Shown here in pieces: positions 1 to 9,964 of a stretch of DNA of 64,000 bases; within the stretch, counting starts at the first letter, position 1; the number at the start of each line of letters is the position of its first letter. Made by a program: the position numbers and the translations under genes. Origin of the DNA: Trichomonas vaginalis G3 (lineage: Eukaryota; Parabasalia; Trichomonadida; Trichomonadidae); the NCBI RefSeq assembly GCF_026262505.1, contig NC_067208.1:19601962-19665961 (forward strand), written 5' to 3'. Below the pieces are notes generated by a model. The model was given only the letters and a program-made list of their open reading frames with translations, was not told the DNA's origin and searched no databases.

Positions 1-147
1 GCAGAAATCGAATCAGCAGAGCCAGAAGAATCAGATTACGCGGGGAAAATAGGTTTTGAACGCTTAGATAGGGGTAAAATCAGACTTTATGAGGTATGTT
101 GTATAATTATAGTTTGTGCTGTAATATGTCATGAGATCAGAATATGA
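1..147 (+). CDS. Possible 3' end of an unidentified gene (partial)
   Basis: The frame starting at base 1 is open to a TGA at 145-147. It encodes an acidic stretch (Glu/Ser-rich, about 15 residues), a short basic stretch, then a hydrophobic run rich in Ile, Val and Cys before a short tail. This could be the tail of a membrane-anchored protein cut by the window edge, but 48 codons are too few to exclude chance. A GTATGT at about codon 32 resembles a trichomonad 5' splice site, but no matching ACTAAC-type 3' site follows nearby. Function unknown. Confidence 0.2.
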   Translation, partial: AEIESAEPEESDYAGKIGFERLDRGKIRLYEVCCIIIVCAVICHEIRI

Positions 148-350
148 AGGGAGTATATATGTGTTATTGTCACAGGTATATATGTGAGGATAGCTCAGTA
201 GAGTCTGTAAAATAGTTTAGTAGAAGAAAAAGTTATATAAAGAACAAAAAATTAAAAATAAACATTATTAAGTGAAAACCAAAGTTTACCTATTTTATGT
301 AAGGTTTTGTCTTTGTGGGTTGAGGTATATGACAAAAAAGATTGGATAAT

Positions 351-690
351 GCACTCTTGTCGGTCAAACTTCCGCGTTCAAGTTATCAATGCGGAACATT
401 GTTCCATTCTGGGAGACATGCAGAGGCAATGTCTCCCAGAATGAGACACTGCGACCGACAGGAGTGCATAATACACTCTTGTCGGTCAAACTTCCGCGTT
501 CAAGTTATCAATGCGGAACATTGTTCCATTCTGGGAGACATGCAGAGGCAATGTCTCCCAGAATGAGACACTGCGACCGACAGGAGTGCACAATACACTC
601 TTGTCGGTCAAAGTTTTGCAATCACATTCTGATTGCAGAAGATTGTCTCATTCTGGGAGACATGCAGAGGCAATGTCTCCCGAAATGATA
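351..690. repeat. Tandem array of three 122-bp T-shaped hairpin units
   Basis: Units start at about 351, 473 and 595 (period 122 bp). Unit 1 has a 15-bp outer stem (351-365 with 453-467, one mismatch) enclosing two hairpins: TTCCGC/GCGGAA (370-375 with 391-396) and a perfect 15-bp stem (405-419 with 429-443). Unit 2 is nearly identical. In unit 3 the first inner hairpin has a different sequence but still pairs (TGCAATC 617-623 with GATTGCA 631-637), the second is kept (649-663 with 673-687), and the right outer arm is absent. Short overlapping reading frames here look like by-products of the repeat. Confidence 0.85.
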
Positions 691-2199
691 CCGTCATACC
701 AACACCAATTTATTCCTTCTTTCCATTGTCATACAATTCAATATTTTTATCAATCTTAATCAACTTTTTTTATTCTTCTTTAATTCAATTTATCTTTCTC
801 CTAGAATATCTATTCCTTTAACAGACATAAAATCACTAATCGAGCTTTTTCAATACTCAAAATTTCATATAAATCTTTGTTATTTTTTCTCTCATCGCTT
901 ATTTTATTAAATATACATATTTCCTCTCACATATCCCTCTTCATATATATTGGATCTCAACACTCATCTATTAGAACAATATATTTTCGCTTAATCTCAT
1001 ATTATTCATTAACAATCTTTCATCTTTTTATTTCTAGTTAACCTACTAATATATATAGAATATATGCCCAATTACATATTCAGATACATTAAATTCAAGA
1101 AATTCTTCTAATATGATTCTCCTATTCATAATAAAATCATATTTAGTCTCACATCACAATTCTATCAGTTCTCCAATATCATATCATATTGGTAACATCA
1201 CATATATCTCTTATAATATCACTTAAATTTGTATTTTTTTATTAATTATATTTAATTAGTTCTACATTCTATTATTATAGAGGTTTGACAAACTCATCAA
1301 TAGTTAAAATCAAAATCTATTCAGAACTTTGAATCTAATGAAAATTACATTTCGATATCTTTTTGCAAGCTTAATTTTTTGTATTATCTTAAAATACATT
1401 TAGTAATGTTATGTACGTATTGAATTCAAATTATAGCGCAGTAACATGCAACTCATCTTGAGATTCACATTTCATTTTCACAATTATTGCATATATACAT
1501 CAATAACATATTGTACTCATATATCTACACGACTCTAAACTCAATGACATCAAATAATGCTTGTAATATTTAAAATAATTTTTGCATTTTTGACTCTCAG
1601 CTTAACTTCTATAAATGTCACCAAAACATTTCATTCCTACCAAGAAATAATATATTAGTAATTAAGCGTTTATTACCATTGTTACTCACATCATATTAAT
1701 TCATTTTTGTAATTTTTTAAATAAATGACTGGAATCATAAACCCTATGTACCCATATCAACATGTTAAAATTTCAAAGTCTGAAACTTAGTATACATTGA
1801 GTTTCATGAAATCAGATAATCTCGTAGATTTCTTAAATATTATATATTGCTGGCCAATAATGATGCAGCATGATTCTCCATCATATCAGCATTCTAAACA
1901 TATCTTTATTTTGTCAATTGGCATAAATTAAGGGTGCTTTTCAGGCGATAAATGGTATTTTAGATACCTGGGGAGGGGGTCATGAAAAAGTTGCAAAAGT
2001 CAAAAATTGAGGGTATATTCTTATTTCCTAAGTATTCATTCACTTTTATTCTATCATTATAAAATGAAATGGAAAATATATATTCTCTGTCTTATTTAAT
2101 CGATTTCTATTGGAATTGTTAAAAAAAAATTATTATAATTTTAAGTGTAAAAGATTTAACGAAAGATAAAAGTATTTATTATAAATATAGTATCTGTAA
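691..2199. other. AT-rich intergenic DNA, no gene seen
   Basis: About 1.5 kb of strongly AT-rich sequence without a convincing reading frame on either strand. The only G-rich patch is near 1970-1980. The last part (about 2110-2199) is the 3' flank of the Rab gene, which is on the minus strand. I see no RNA gene, transposon terminus or strong repeat here. Confidence 0.6.
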
Positions 2200-2802
2200 T
2201 TAGCAAGAACAGCCTTGTTCAACAGCTCTTCCGGGCTTTGGAATTGGTTTTCCTGGCTGGCCGGCCATCTTGTTTCCAACGCGGCGAGCAGAAATAGCTT
2301 TGCACATTCTGATGAACATTTCGTGAACATTCGAAGCATTCTTGGCTGATGTCTCGATAAATGGAACACCGAGGGAATCAGCGAATGCTTGGCCCTCATT
2401 CTTGCTAACCTGCCTCTTTTCTTCTAAATCTGTCTTATTTCCGACGATAAGCTTAACAACTTGTGGAGTTGCTAATCTATCTACATCGTTTATCCACTTA
2501 CGGACGTTTTCGAAGGAGTCACGGTTTGTAATATCATAAACAATTGCAATAGCGTGAGATCCGTGGTAATAATTTGATGTAATTGATTGAAAACGCTCCT
2601 GACCGGCTGTATCCCAAATCTGGAGTTTTATATTCTGTCCGTCGATATCAAGAGTTCTGATTTTGAAATCAACACCAATTGTTGAAACATAATTTTCACT
2701 AAAAGTTTGATCGGAAAACTGAAGCAGAAGGCAGCTCTTGCCAACAGCTGAGTCGCCGATAATGAGAATCTTGTAAAGAGTATCAAATTCAGCAGATGCC
2801 AT
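2200..2802 (-). CDS. Rab family small GTPase
   Basis: A complete 200-residue Rab that cycles between GTP and GDP forms to direct vesicle traffic. All G motifs are visible: P-loop GDSAVGKS (16-23), switch I Thr41 followed by IGVDF, WDTAGQE (63-69), NKTD (122-125) and ETSAK (150-154). The RabF-like stretches IGVDF and WDTAGQERF place it near the Rab1/Rab8 group. The C-terminus ends Cys-Ser-Cys, a standard double geranylgeranylation signal, so it should be membrane-attached. Length is typical for the family. The ATG is chosen because the protein begins a few residues before the conserved YKILIIGD strand; CCCATTAC just upstream loosely resembles a trichomonad initiator. No odd residues seen. The exact Rab subfamily is uncertain in this expanded family. 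Confidence 0.95.
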   Translation of the reverse strand: MASAEFDTLYKILIIGDSAVGKSCLLLQFSDQTFSENYVSTIGVDFKIRTLDIDGQNIKLQIWDTAGQERFQSITSNYYHGSHAIAIVYDITNRDSFENVRKWINDVDRLATPQVVKLIVGNKTDLEEKRQVSKNEGQAFADSLGVPFIETSAKNASNVHEMFIRMCKAISARRVGNKMAGQPGKPIPKPGRAVEQGCSC

Positions 2803-3257
2803 TTTGTAATGGGCAACCGTTCAATTGGCGGTTATTAAATTTTACGATAAAAAATTTTTGTCAACCAGCTAACATAAAAATGAATATGACTTTGGTCGGA
2901 TAAATTAATCGTATTATCACTCTTTGGGAGCTGATACTTTTAAGGAATGCATGGAAACAAGATCGGAAATTTCCGAATCTTTCCTCGATCCGTTGTATTT
3001 CTGATCATAAACAAGACATTTCATAGATAGTTGTTAAGGTATTGTATCAGTAATACTATTTGCGTCATCAGTAGAGCCATAATCATCATAATTTTGTTAA
3101 TACAAGATAATATCTTACTAAAAAAAGCCATAATGTGTAATAATAATGGTCCTAATGGTGTGTAAGAGTAAAAAATGTTATATTAATAAATCGATATCTT
3201 TAGAAATTGAGATAGAAAAGAAAAAAATACTCTATAAAACTCTATATTACAACAACC
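2803..3257. other. Intergenic spacer between Rab and ADA-like genes
   Basis: 455 bp between the Rab start and the ADA-like stop (both genes on the minus strand). AT-rich. It holds the Rab upstream region at about 2803-2880 and the ADA 3' flank near 3200-3257. No reading frame or repeat of note. Confidence 0.6.
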
Positions 3258-5456
3258 TTACTGAATGAAGTATGTTGGGTTGATGAAGCGTGTATAACCT
3301 CTAGCCTTGAGAACTTCGAGTGTGTGGCTCCAGAAGTTATTCTGAAGTTCCTTGAGTTTGTTGTAGTGCTGGAAGATTGAGCAGAAGCCGTTGTTGAGAA
3401 TCATGACGAGTTCAATAGCTCCGAAGCCTTGTTCCTTGCACATCTGAAGGAGTTCCTCTGAACGTGACTTTCCATCGAAAGCGCCGTGAAGAGAAGCATA
3501 GGCGACTTTGACACCGAAGTCATAAAGAGATCTAACATTCTTCTGGCCAAAGATTGGTGCTGTAGCAAGAGAGAATCTGGCTGATGGCTTGACAATGACG
3601 TCCATCTGTGTGGAAGCAATTTCCTTGAGGATTGCATCGTTCTCAGTGAGCTTGAAGCCGCCAGCAATACGTCTTGCATTTGCAGAAACAATAGCGACTT
3701 GAACAGAAGAAGCGTGTTTCTCACCAGCAAAGCAAGAGACAGAGATGTAGTTGCGGCGAAGGTACTGGAAGACTTCATCGTAGAAGTGAGCGTTTTCTTC
3801 TTCGATTTCTGTTGAGTTTGTTGCGAAACCAGCGACAATTCCTTTGTTGTTGACGCAGAGTTCAGCAATTTTCATTGCGATGATTGGAGAATCCTTTGCG
3901 ATGTTTACGCCGAGAACGATCTTTGCGACGATCTTTCCTTCATATTTCTTGATTGATTCAGCAATGGCATCGATGACATCTTGTTCCTTAAGTCCATCCT
4001 TTGTGTGGCGCTGTGGAGCAACAGTAATTTCGATGTACTTGACATTGTCTTCGATTGCGTTTTCAAGAATCTTGCATGTGCCCTCGATGATGTTTTCCTT
4101 TGTCCGGAGGAGTGAAACAACGTATCTCTTGGCAACTTCGTGGTTTGTATCCTCTGGATCCATAAGGAACTGTTCGAATTCGTTGAAATCAGCGAATTCT
4201 TTGACTTTCTTCTGTGGTGGGAGCTCCTTGAAGAACTTGAAGAGTGTCTTGAGTGGGATACTTCCGATGAGTCTTGTATCTGTATCAGCCTTTGTGAGTG
4301 ACTTGACGAGATCCAATGTAACTTGTGGATATGGAGCTGGGAGCTTGAATGGTTCTGGGAGGAAGATACCAATTGGAGCGTAGTAGAGGGCATTGTTCAT
4401 GAGAGGTGTAACATCGATGTTGTTTTCTCTGAGAACGCGGAGTGTCTTTGTGATTGCTTCGATTCTGAGACGGCGCTTGAGTGTTTCATCAACGAATGCT
4501 GACCTGAAGCCATAATCCATCATGCGGACAAGTTCTTCGACGTTAAAGCCAAACTTATTCTGGAGAAGGAAGTATTCGCCAGAAAGAGTGACTCCGGAAA
4601 CAGTGCAATTATCAGTGCATGGAACTGTAATAACACCACGCTCGAAGAGTTTCTTGATGGGATGGTCTTCAAGTTTAGCAATGGCTTTGGTCTGAACGTT
4701 GGATGAGACACAGCATTCAAGAGTGACACGACGGTCGATAACCTCTTGAAGAAGTGGCTCGCTTTCAACAATTCTAGTACCATGGCCAATGCGTGTTGCG
4801 TTGCAATCAAGAGCGTATTGGATGGACTTTGGACCATATGCTTCACCTGCATGGATTGTAACTGGAATAGCCTTGTGACGCATTGTGCGGAAGGCATCAA
4901 TATGCCAGTGTGGTGGGAAACCGTTTTCTGAGCCGGCAAGATCGAAGCCGACGACGCCCAAATTTCGGAATCTCCAGGCAATGTCGGAAACTTCCTTGTT
5001 GACTTCTGGTGTCATCATACGCATGGCGCAGCAGATGATTCTGACTGTGATTTGGAGCTTTGACTGAGCCATTTGAACACCATCAACAGCAGCCTGAAGA
5101 ATTTGAGTATAGGAAAGTCCTTTGCGTGTAAGAAGTGCTGGTGCGAAACGAAGCTCAAGGTATGTGACTCCATCCTTAACAGCGTCTTCGCAAACTTCAT
5201 AGAAAATTCTTGTAATAGCGTATGGGTATTGCATAACATCAAGCGGAGCATCAAAGCAACGGAGATATGTGACAAGATCTGGGCAGTCCGGAGGGGCTGT
5301 GAGAATCTTTCTGAGCTCATTGATGTCTTCGGTTGGAAGTTTAACGCCTTGTTCGTGGGCAAGCTCGATGATTGTTTCTGGGCGGCAGCATCCATCAAGG
5401 TGGCAGTGGAGGTCCGCCTTTGGAAGCTGACGAATGATGTCTAGACTAAGTGACAT
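3258..5456 (-). CDS. Tandem adenosine deaminase-like protein, C-terminal half degenerate
   Basis: 732 residues, about twice the usual 340-360 of adenosine deaminase. The N-terminal half (about 1-360) has the zinc and catalytic signature of the ADA/AMP deaminase family: HCHLDG (His17, His19), HAGE (His202, Glu205), GHG (His225) and TD (Asp282, followed by Asn where classic ADA has a second Asp). It should hydrolyse adenosine to inosine for purine salvage, on which trichomonads depend. The C-terminal half (about 380-732) repeats the fold outline, but the HxH, HAGE and GHG positions are replaced (for example FAGE and IAGG), so it looks like a non-catalytic duplicate, perhaps structural or regulatory. 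The reading frame is unbroken. It is divergent from the kinase at 6175. AMP deaminase or ADGF-type activity is an alternative. Confidence 0.88.
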   Translation of the reverse strand: MSLSLDIIRQLPKADLHCHLDGCCRPETIIELAHEQGVKLPTEDINELRKILTAPPDCPDLVTYLRCFDAPLDVMQYPYAITRIFYEVCEDAVKDGVTYLELRFAPALLTRKGLSYTQILQAAVDGVQMAQSKLQITVRIICCAMRMMTPEVNKEVSDIAWRFRNLGVVGFDLAGSENGFPPHWHIDAFRTMRHKAIPVTIHAGEAYGPKSIQYALDCNATRIGHGTRIVESEPLLQEVIDRRVTLECCVSSNVQTKAIAKLEDHPIKKLFERGVITVPCTDNCTVSGVTLSGEYFLLQNKFGFNVEELVRMMDYGFRSAFVDETLKRRLRIEAITKTLRVLRENNIDVTPLMNNALYYAPIGIFLPEPFKLPAPYPQVTLDLVKSLTKADTDTRLIGSIPLKTLFKFFKELPPQKKVKEFADFNEFEQFLMDPEDTNHEVAKRYVVSLLRTKENIIEGTCKILENAIEDNVKYIEITVAPQRHTKDGLKEQDVIDAIAESIKKYEGKIVAKIVLGVNIAKDSPIIAMKIAELCVNNKGIVAGFATNSTEIEEENAHFYDEVFQYLRRNYISVSCFAGEKHASSVQVAIVSANARRIAGGFKLTENDAILKEIASTQMDVIVKPSARFSLATAPIFGQKNVRSLYDFGVKVAYASLHGAFDGKSRSEELLQMCKEQGFGAIELVMILNNGFCSIFQHYNKLKELQNNFWSHTLEVLKARGYTRFINPTYFIQ

Positions 5457-6174
5457 TAATAATAATAAATTCTATTAATTCAAAAATTGAATGACATCCA
5501 TTGGCCATGCAAAAATTTTACACTTTTCTGAAATACATTTATGTATAGAAGATTTTCTTACAAAATCATGTAAAAACAATTTTGTGAAGGTTATCTGAAT
5601 TTGTCAGGAATTGAATCAGCGGATTTGAAAATTTTGAATTGAAAAAAGTCAATCGTGAATTTGATATTTGCAATTGCTATATGTTTAGTTGTTAAATAAT
5701 GAATTGTGGAACCCATTAATTGTATTGCTCCGAACTTGAAAAATGTCTTTTCATCTGATTCGATGATTTTATTGTGCTATTTGGGCTTACAACAGGTAGA
5801 TGAGCCAAAACTAGATTTATTCGCAACGATTTACTTCACAAAATTTGATGAGGTTATAAAATGTTGTTCTCTGGCGATGTAATCAATAAATTTTTGCAAG
5901 TTAAGAACAATATGATGTATTTATCAATTGAAGTATCCAATTAATCAATTTCAAGATTTTCATCCAAATCTTACTAAATAAATTTGAGATTTTTCTTGGA
6001 AATTTAGATATAAATCAAGATGATATGCATATTTTAGTTGGAGATTTTAGAAATGTCAAAAAATCAAATTTTTTGAATGGCATTGAAAATGATAATCAGG
6101 AAAATTATATTCCATTTGGACAGTGAAATACATCTTTGAACTTTGCAAAATTGAATTATGGGCAAATTTAGCTA
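5457..6174. other. Divergent intergenic region
   Basis: 718 bp of AT-rich DNA between the divergently transcribed ADA-like gene and protein kinase. It must hold both promoters, but I see no clear TCA(C/T)(A/T)-type initiator directly before either ATG. No convincing gene or repeat. Confidence 0.5.
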
Positions 6175-7050
6175 ATGGATTCTGGGAGTCTTTCTCTCCC
6201 ACAAATTCTTCAGCGCCATGGTTATGAAATTGTGCGTAGTATAGGTAGCAAATGTTTTCCTTCGTGTTTACAAGTATATCATCCAAGCTTTAACGAGAAT
6301 TTCGTCTGTAAAATTGTTACAAAAAAAGTTAACTTCGAAAAAGAACTTTATGCGCTCTCAGTCCTCGACCATCCAAATATAGTCCGTTTGTACTCTCATT
6401 TTGTCGAAAATGATACATATTTCCTAATTTTGGAATACTGTGATGGTGGAAATCTAGAAACGATGATAAAAAGTCGCACAAGACCAAAGCAAGATAAGAT
6501 AATTAGTTACACTAAGCAAATTGTTTCAGCTTTGAAATATATTCACTCAAAAAAATTTGCTCATCATGACTTGAAACCATCAAATATATTGTTCGATAAG
6601 TATGGGAGATTGAAAATTGCTGATTTTGGACTTTCAGTTCAATACGAAACAAATTCTTCTAAGTATTTTGTTGGGAGCTACGGATATCTCGCTCCTGAAC
6701 AGCGAATGAATCAAATCTATGACCCATTTGTAGCCGATATATGGTCTCTTGGCGTCACATTATACTACATGACATGCGGTTATAACCCATTTCTTCAACA
6801 GAAAAATACTTATAAGTATTTCATCCCGATGTACGTTGAAAAGATGATCGCCGATATTATATCAGGAGCTTTAGAAATAGATCCGGCAAAGAGAATTAAC
6901 ATCGACGGAATTCAAGCTATATTTACCGCAAAGCCAAGGCTAACTATACCTTCAAACTCCTGGTATAATATTCCAGTTACCGATAGTCTTAAAGTTCCAA
7001 CTCCAATTTCACAGCTCAAGCATCGTAAGAGTACGCTCCTTAATTTCTAA
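6175..7050 (+). CDS. Small Ser/Thr protein kinase (CAMK-like), atypical glycine loop
   Basis: 291 residues, essentially just a kinase domain. Visible motifs: Lys46 in FVCKIV (VAIK position), the HRD-type loop as HHDLKPSN (Asp132, Lys134, Asn137), DFG (150-152), an APE-like APEQ and the W-S-LGV-L helix. It should phosphorylate Ser/Thr (the DLKPSN signature favours these over Tyr). Oddities: the glycine-rich loop lacks the usual GxGxxG (only Gly24 is kept), and His replaces Arg in HRD, a change known in kinases not activated through the activation loop. The catalytic Asp, Lys and Asn remain, so activity is likely. It belongs to the large trichomonad CAMK expansion; substrate unknown. It stands alone, divergent from the ADA-like gene. 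Confidence 0.9.
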   Translation: MDSGSLSLPQILQRHGYEIVRSIGSKCFPSCLQVYHPSFNENFVCKIVTKKVNFEKELYALSVLDHPNIVRLYSHFVENDTYFLILEYCDGGNLETMIKSRTRPKQDKIISYTKQIVSALKYIHSKKFAHHDLKPSNILFDKYGRLKIADFGLSVQYETNSSKYFVGSYGYLAPEQRMNQIYDPFVADIWSLGVTLYYMTCGYNPFLQQKNTYKYFIPMYVEKMIADIISGALEIDPAKRINIDGIQAIFTAKPRLTIPSNSWYNIPVTDSLKVPTPISQLKHRKSTLLNF

Positions 7051-7644
7051 TGTTCTGAAGCAACCATGCGATAGCTACAATTTACTACCCTTTCATTTAT
7101 CCTTTTACTGATTTCTATATATTGCTATACTGTTTTATTTGTTTATTTACTAAATTTATCATGTATTTTTATGAACTATATGGTTTTTATATGTAAGGAA
7201 CTGCTTTCATCTATATCATCTGAAAAAAAAAATATAATAATTTAGGAATACTAAGTTTGAATCCATTTTTAATGGAGAATTTTATAATATTTGGCTATTT
7301 TACAAGATTGTGTATTTCCAAATTTTTTATAAAAATCATTTTTTATCAACAAATTTATACTTTTTCAAATTATTTTTGATTTTTTGAATTTTTTTTTGGA
7401 AAATTAAGTGGATGATATACAGGCAATATAGCATTAAAATGACTCAAAAAGTGTAATATTGCAACTATGTAAAGTAATCTTGGCAATTTGCTTTTAAATT
7501 GAATTTTATTTCTTCCAATCTCAAGTTAAATCCATAATAAAGCAGTTTTACAGGGATAAAAATCGATACTATAACAAATACATATCAATTATACAAACAA
7601 TTTAATACATATACAAAATATTAAAACAATATTTGCACTAATCC
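7051..7644. other. Convergent 3' flanks of kinase and TBC genes
   Basis: 594 bp of AT-rich DNA between the convergent kinase (+) and TBC (-) genes. It contains T- and A-runs but no reading frame, hairpin array or RNA gene that I can support. Confidence 0.55.
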
Positions 7645-8616
7645 TTACTCATTTACAGGAACATTAGTATTTTGATCTTTATCAATATATTTAAGTAATT
7701 TTGAATCGTCCTTTTTCTTTTCTTCTTCAATTATTTCCTTCAATAACTGGTGGTAACGTCGTGTTGTAATCCACATCTTATCCCATGCGGCATTAACAGC
7801 TTGTTTATCATTCATTAGAGGTGAACTTCCCGGATTGGTCAAAACATGAAGTAGATCTTCGAATCCTTTTTCTTTCAACACGTTTTTATGGATTTCGAGA
7901 ATTCCTAAGCCAAATGATAATAAAGGTGGAACTCCAAAAGCTAAGAATTGCTCAAAAATAAATGTTGAAAGCTCTAAACCAAAGTTTCCAGAGAGAAAAC
8001 AAACCATTAGCCACATTGGGGTAAAAAGGGTACAATCTAGCCTTCTTTCTTCAAGGGCTTCATAAATATCTGGAAAATTTTCATGAATTAGACGGGTAAC
8101 TAGAGCTTTGAGTAAGTTTAGCTTAGGAAAATCTTGAATAAAAAATAATCTATGCGGTAATGATGATTGAAACATTAAAGAGTAAAAGGACCAAAATGCT
8201 TGTTCTTCTGGCTGATATATTAAGAACATTGAAGCAATAAAATTCATTCCTTGGGTATAACCTAATTCTGGGTCTACATTAGCATATGCGTTTAATATTC
8301 TTGATAGTTCGTCTCTAAACTTTTGAGAAGTATCGTTTGTCCAGCTTGGCATTGTTCTGGGTACATCCAACGAAATTATATGGGATGAATTCGAATTAAC
8401 TTTATCAATTTGTTCATATGTAAAGTTTGCTTTGCTTTTCACTACTTTTTGATTTGTTAAAAGAGCCCATACATCACCTCTATATTTTGTTGGAACTCCC
8501 AATCTCAGAGAACGAATAATTAACGATCGTGATTCTTTCATCAGCGTATCCCAATTCTGAATAATATATTTCCAATCTCGCAGATGAGTCAAATCACGAG
8601 ACTTATTGGGATTCAT
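7645..8616 (-). CDS. TBC domain Rab GTPase-activating protein
   Basis: 323 residues from the chosen start. The TBC domain runs from about residue 38 (GVPTKYRGDVW) to 290. Both catalytic fingers of the dual-finger mechanism are visible: Arg87 in IxxDxPR (SLDVPR) and Gln122 in YTQG. It should speed GTP hydrolysis on a Rab, so it is a functional counterpart of the Rab type encoded at 2200-2802, though the pair need not be partners. The frame extends 17 residues further upstream (to 8667), but that leader is a hydrophobic stretch unlike the family. TCATTTTTTC lies 12 bases before the ATG at 8616, a good match to the trichomonad initiator, so I prefer the internal start. Confidence 0.9.
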   Translation of the reverse strand: MNPNKSRDLTHLRDWKYIIQNWDTLMKESRSLIIRSLRLGVPTKYRGDVWALLTNQKVVKSKANFTYEQIDKVNSNSSHIISLDVPRTMPSWTNDTSQKFRDELSRILNAYANVDPELGYTQGMNFIASMFLIYQPEEQAFWSFYSLMFQSSLPHRLFFIQDFPKLNLLKALVTRLIHENFPDIYEALEERRLDCTLFTPMWLMVCFLSGNFGLELSTFIFEQFLAFGVPPLLSFGLGILEIHKNVLKEKGFEDLLHVLTNPGSSPLMNDKQAVNAAWDKMWITTRRYHQLLKEIIEEEKKKDDSKLLKYIDKDQNTNVPVNE

Positions 8617-8630
8617 TATTGAAAAAATGA
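8617..8630 (-). promoter_or_regulatory. Inr-like core promoter of the TBC gene
   Basis: On the minus strand, TCATTT (8630 down to 8625) fits the trichomonad initiator consensus TCA(C/T)(A/T), with A+1 at 8628, 12 bases before the ATG at 8616. Initiators in this lineage typically lie within about 20 bases of the start codon, which is why this site decides the TBC start. Confidence 0.55.
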
Positions 8631-9044
8631 TTTTAATGCATAAAAACATAATAGAAACTATTCTCATACCTTTCTATAAAATAATTATGGCATCCGATAA
8701 AATTTTTGTTAGTTATCAGATTGTGGAAAAATGATCGCAATGTAAGATTAAAAGATAAAGAAAGAGTTGTTAGTATTTCATTAAGTGTATATTCCTCTCT
8801 GTAGTTATGAATGAAATTTTTGAGATTTTGTTATTGACCATCTGAAATCGATGGATATTTATATGCAATCAGATAAGAAAAGATCTAACATCATTAGTAT
8901 TGCTTATTTATATAATCTTAATACCGAAAAAAAAAGTTGGCAGGAGGCAGATGCCTTAAGGGCAAACCCAAATTTTAGCTAAAAGTGACAGGAAAAAAAA
9001 ACGTTTAGTATTAAAAAAAAAGACCGATGAGAGCTTCGTTCGAA

Positions 9045-9114
9045 ATATAGAGGGAACTGAGAATGCGCAACCATTCTCAGGGAATATTGGATGCTATTCC
9101 CGTTCCCTCTGTAT
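9045..9114. repeat. Single T-shaped hairpin unit
   Basis: The outer stem AGAGGGAAC (9049-9057) pairs with GTTCCCTCT (9102-9110) and extends outward by about four more pairs including one G-T. Inside are two adjacent perfect hairpins: CTGAGAATG-CGCAAC-CATTCTCAG (9057-9080) and GGGAATA-TTGGATGC-TATTCCC (9080-9101). This is the same outer-stem-plus-two-hairpins plan as at 351-690, with unrelated sequence. Confidence 0.8.
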
Positions 9115-9151
9115 GGAAAATTGAGGTTTTCAAAGGGAGTTAAAATAATAT

Positions 9152-9863
9152 CAAATTTATACTAATTTACTTCAAAATACAAAAGTATTTAACAGCTAAA
9201 ATTAGTTACTTTAGCAAGCCTATCAATACCCTTTTACGATTATTGTTACTTTTTCGAAATAAAAGTAAAAACAAATTTATACTAATTTACTTCAAAATAC
9301 AAAAGTATTTGACAGCTAAAATTAGTTACTTTAGCAAGCCTATCAATACCCTTTTACGATTATTGTTACTTTTTCGAAATAAAAGTAAAAACAAATTTAT
9401 ACTAATTTACTTCAAAATACAAAAGTATTTGACAGCTAAAATTAGTTACTTTAGCAAGCCTATCAATACCCTTTTACGATTATTGTTACTTTTTCGAAAT
9501 AAAAGTAAAAACAAATTTATACTAATTTACTTCAAAATACAAAAGTATTTGACAGCTAAAATTAGTTACTTTAGCAAGCCTATCAATACCCTTTTACGAT
9601 TATTGTTACTTTTTCGAAATAAAAGTAAAAACAAATTTATACTAATTTACTTCAAAATACAAAAGTATTTGACAGCTAAAATTAGTTACTTTAGCAAGCC
9701 TATCAATACCCTTTTACGATTATTGTTACTTTTTCGAAATAAAAGTAAAAACAAATTTATACTAATTTACTTCAAAATACAAAAGTATTTGACAGCTAAA
9801 ATTAGTTACTTTAGCAAGCCTATCAATACCCTTTTACGATTATTGCTACTTTTTCGAAATAAA
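9152..9863. repeat. 120-bp minisatellite, about six copies
   Basis: Units begin at about 9152, 9272, 9392, 9512, 9632 and 9752; the last is slightly short. Copies are almost identical; the first differs at one base (aacagc for gacagc) and the last near its end, so expansion is recent. Because 120 is a multiple of three, one plus-strand frame (9243-9896) stays open and would encode five or so copies of a 40-residue Lys/Ile/Leu-rich repeat. No homologue is recognised and the location inside a transposon-like element argues against a real gene. Confidence 0.9.
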
Positions 9864-9964
9864 ATAAATTTATTATCAAAAACCTTTTTTTCTTAGTAAA
9901 AATAAACGAAATTTTTTACCTTATGAACTTTTGATGGAAATATGCAAATTTAAAATAATAAAGA

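Noticed and set aside
67-147. Spliceosomal intron starting at GTATGT near base 95
   Set aside because: No ACTAAC-type branch and 3' site within the next few hundred bases.
342-821. Overlapping plus-strand reading frames over the 122-bp repeats
   Set aside because: They repeat because the DNA repeats; all are short and cysteine/arginine-rich without any domain.
3401-5444. Several long antisense and shifted frames across the ADA-like gene
   Set aside because: They are shadows of a gene with strong codon bias; the 732-residue frame has the recognised motifs.
8617-8667. Upstream 17-residue hydrophobic extension of the TBC protein as a signal peptide
   Set aside because: The initiator-like TCATTT lies downstream of that start, and TBC proteins are cytosolic.
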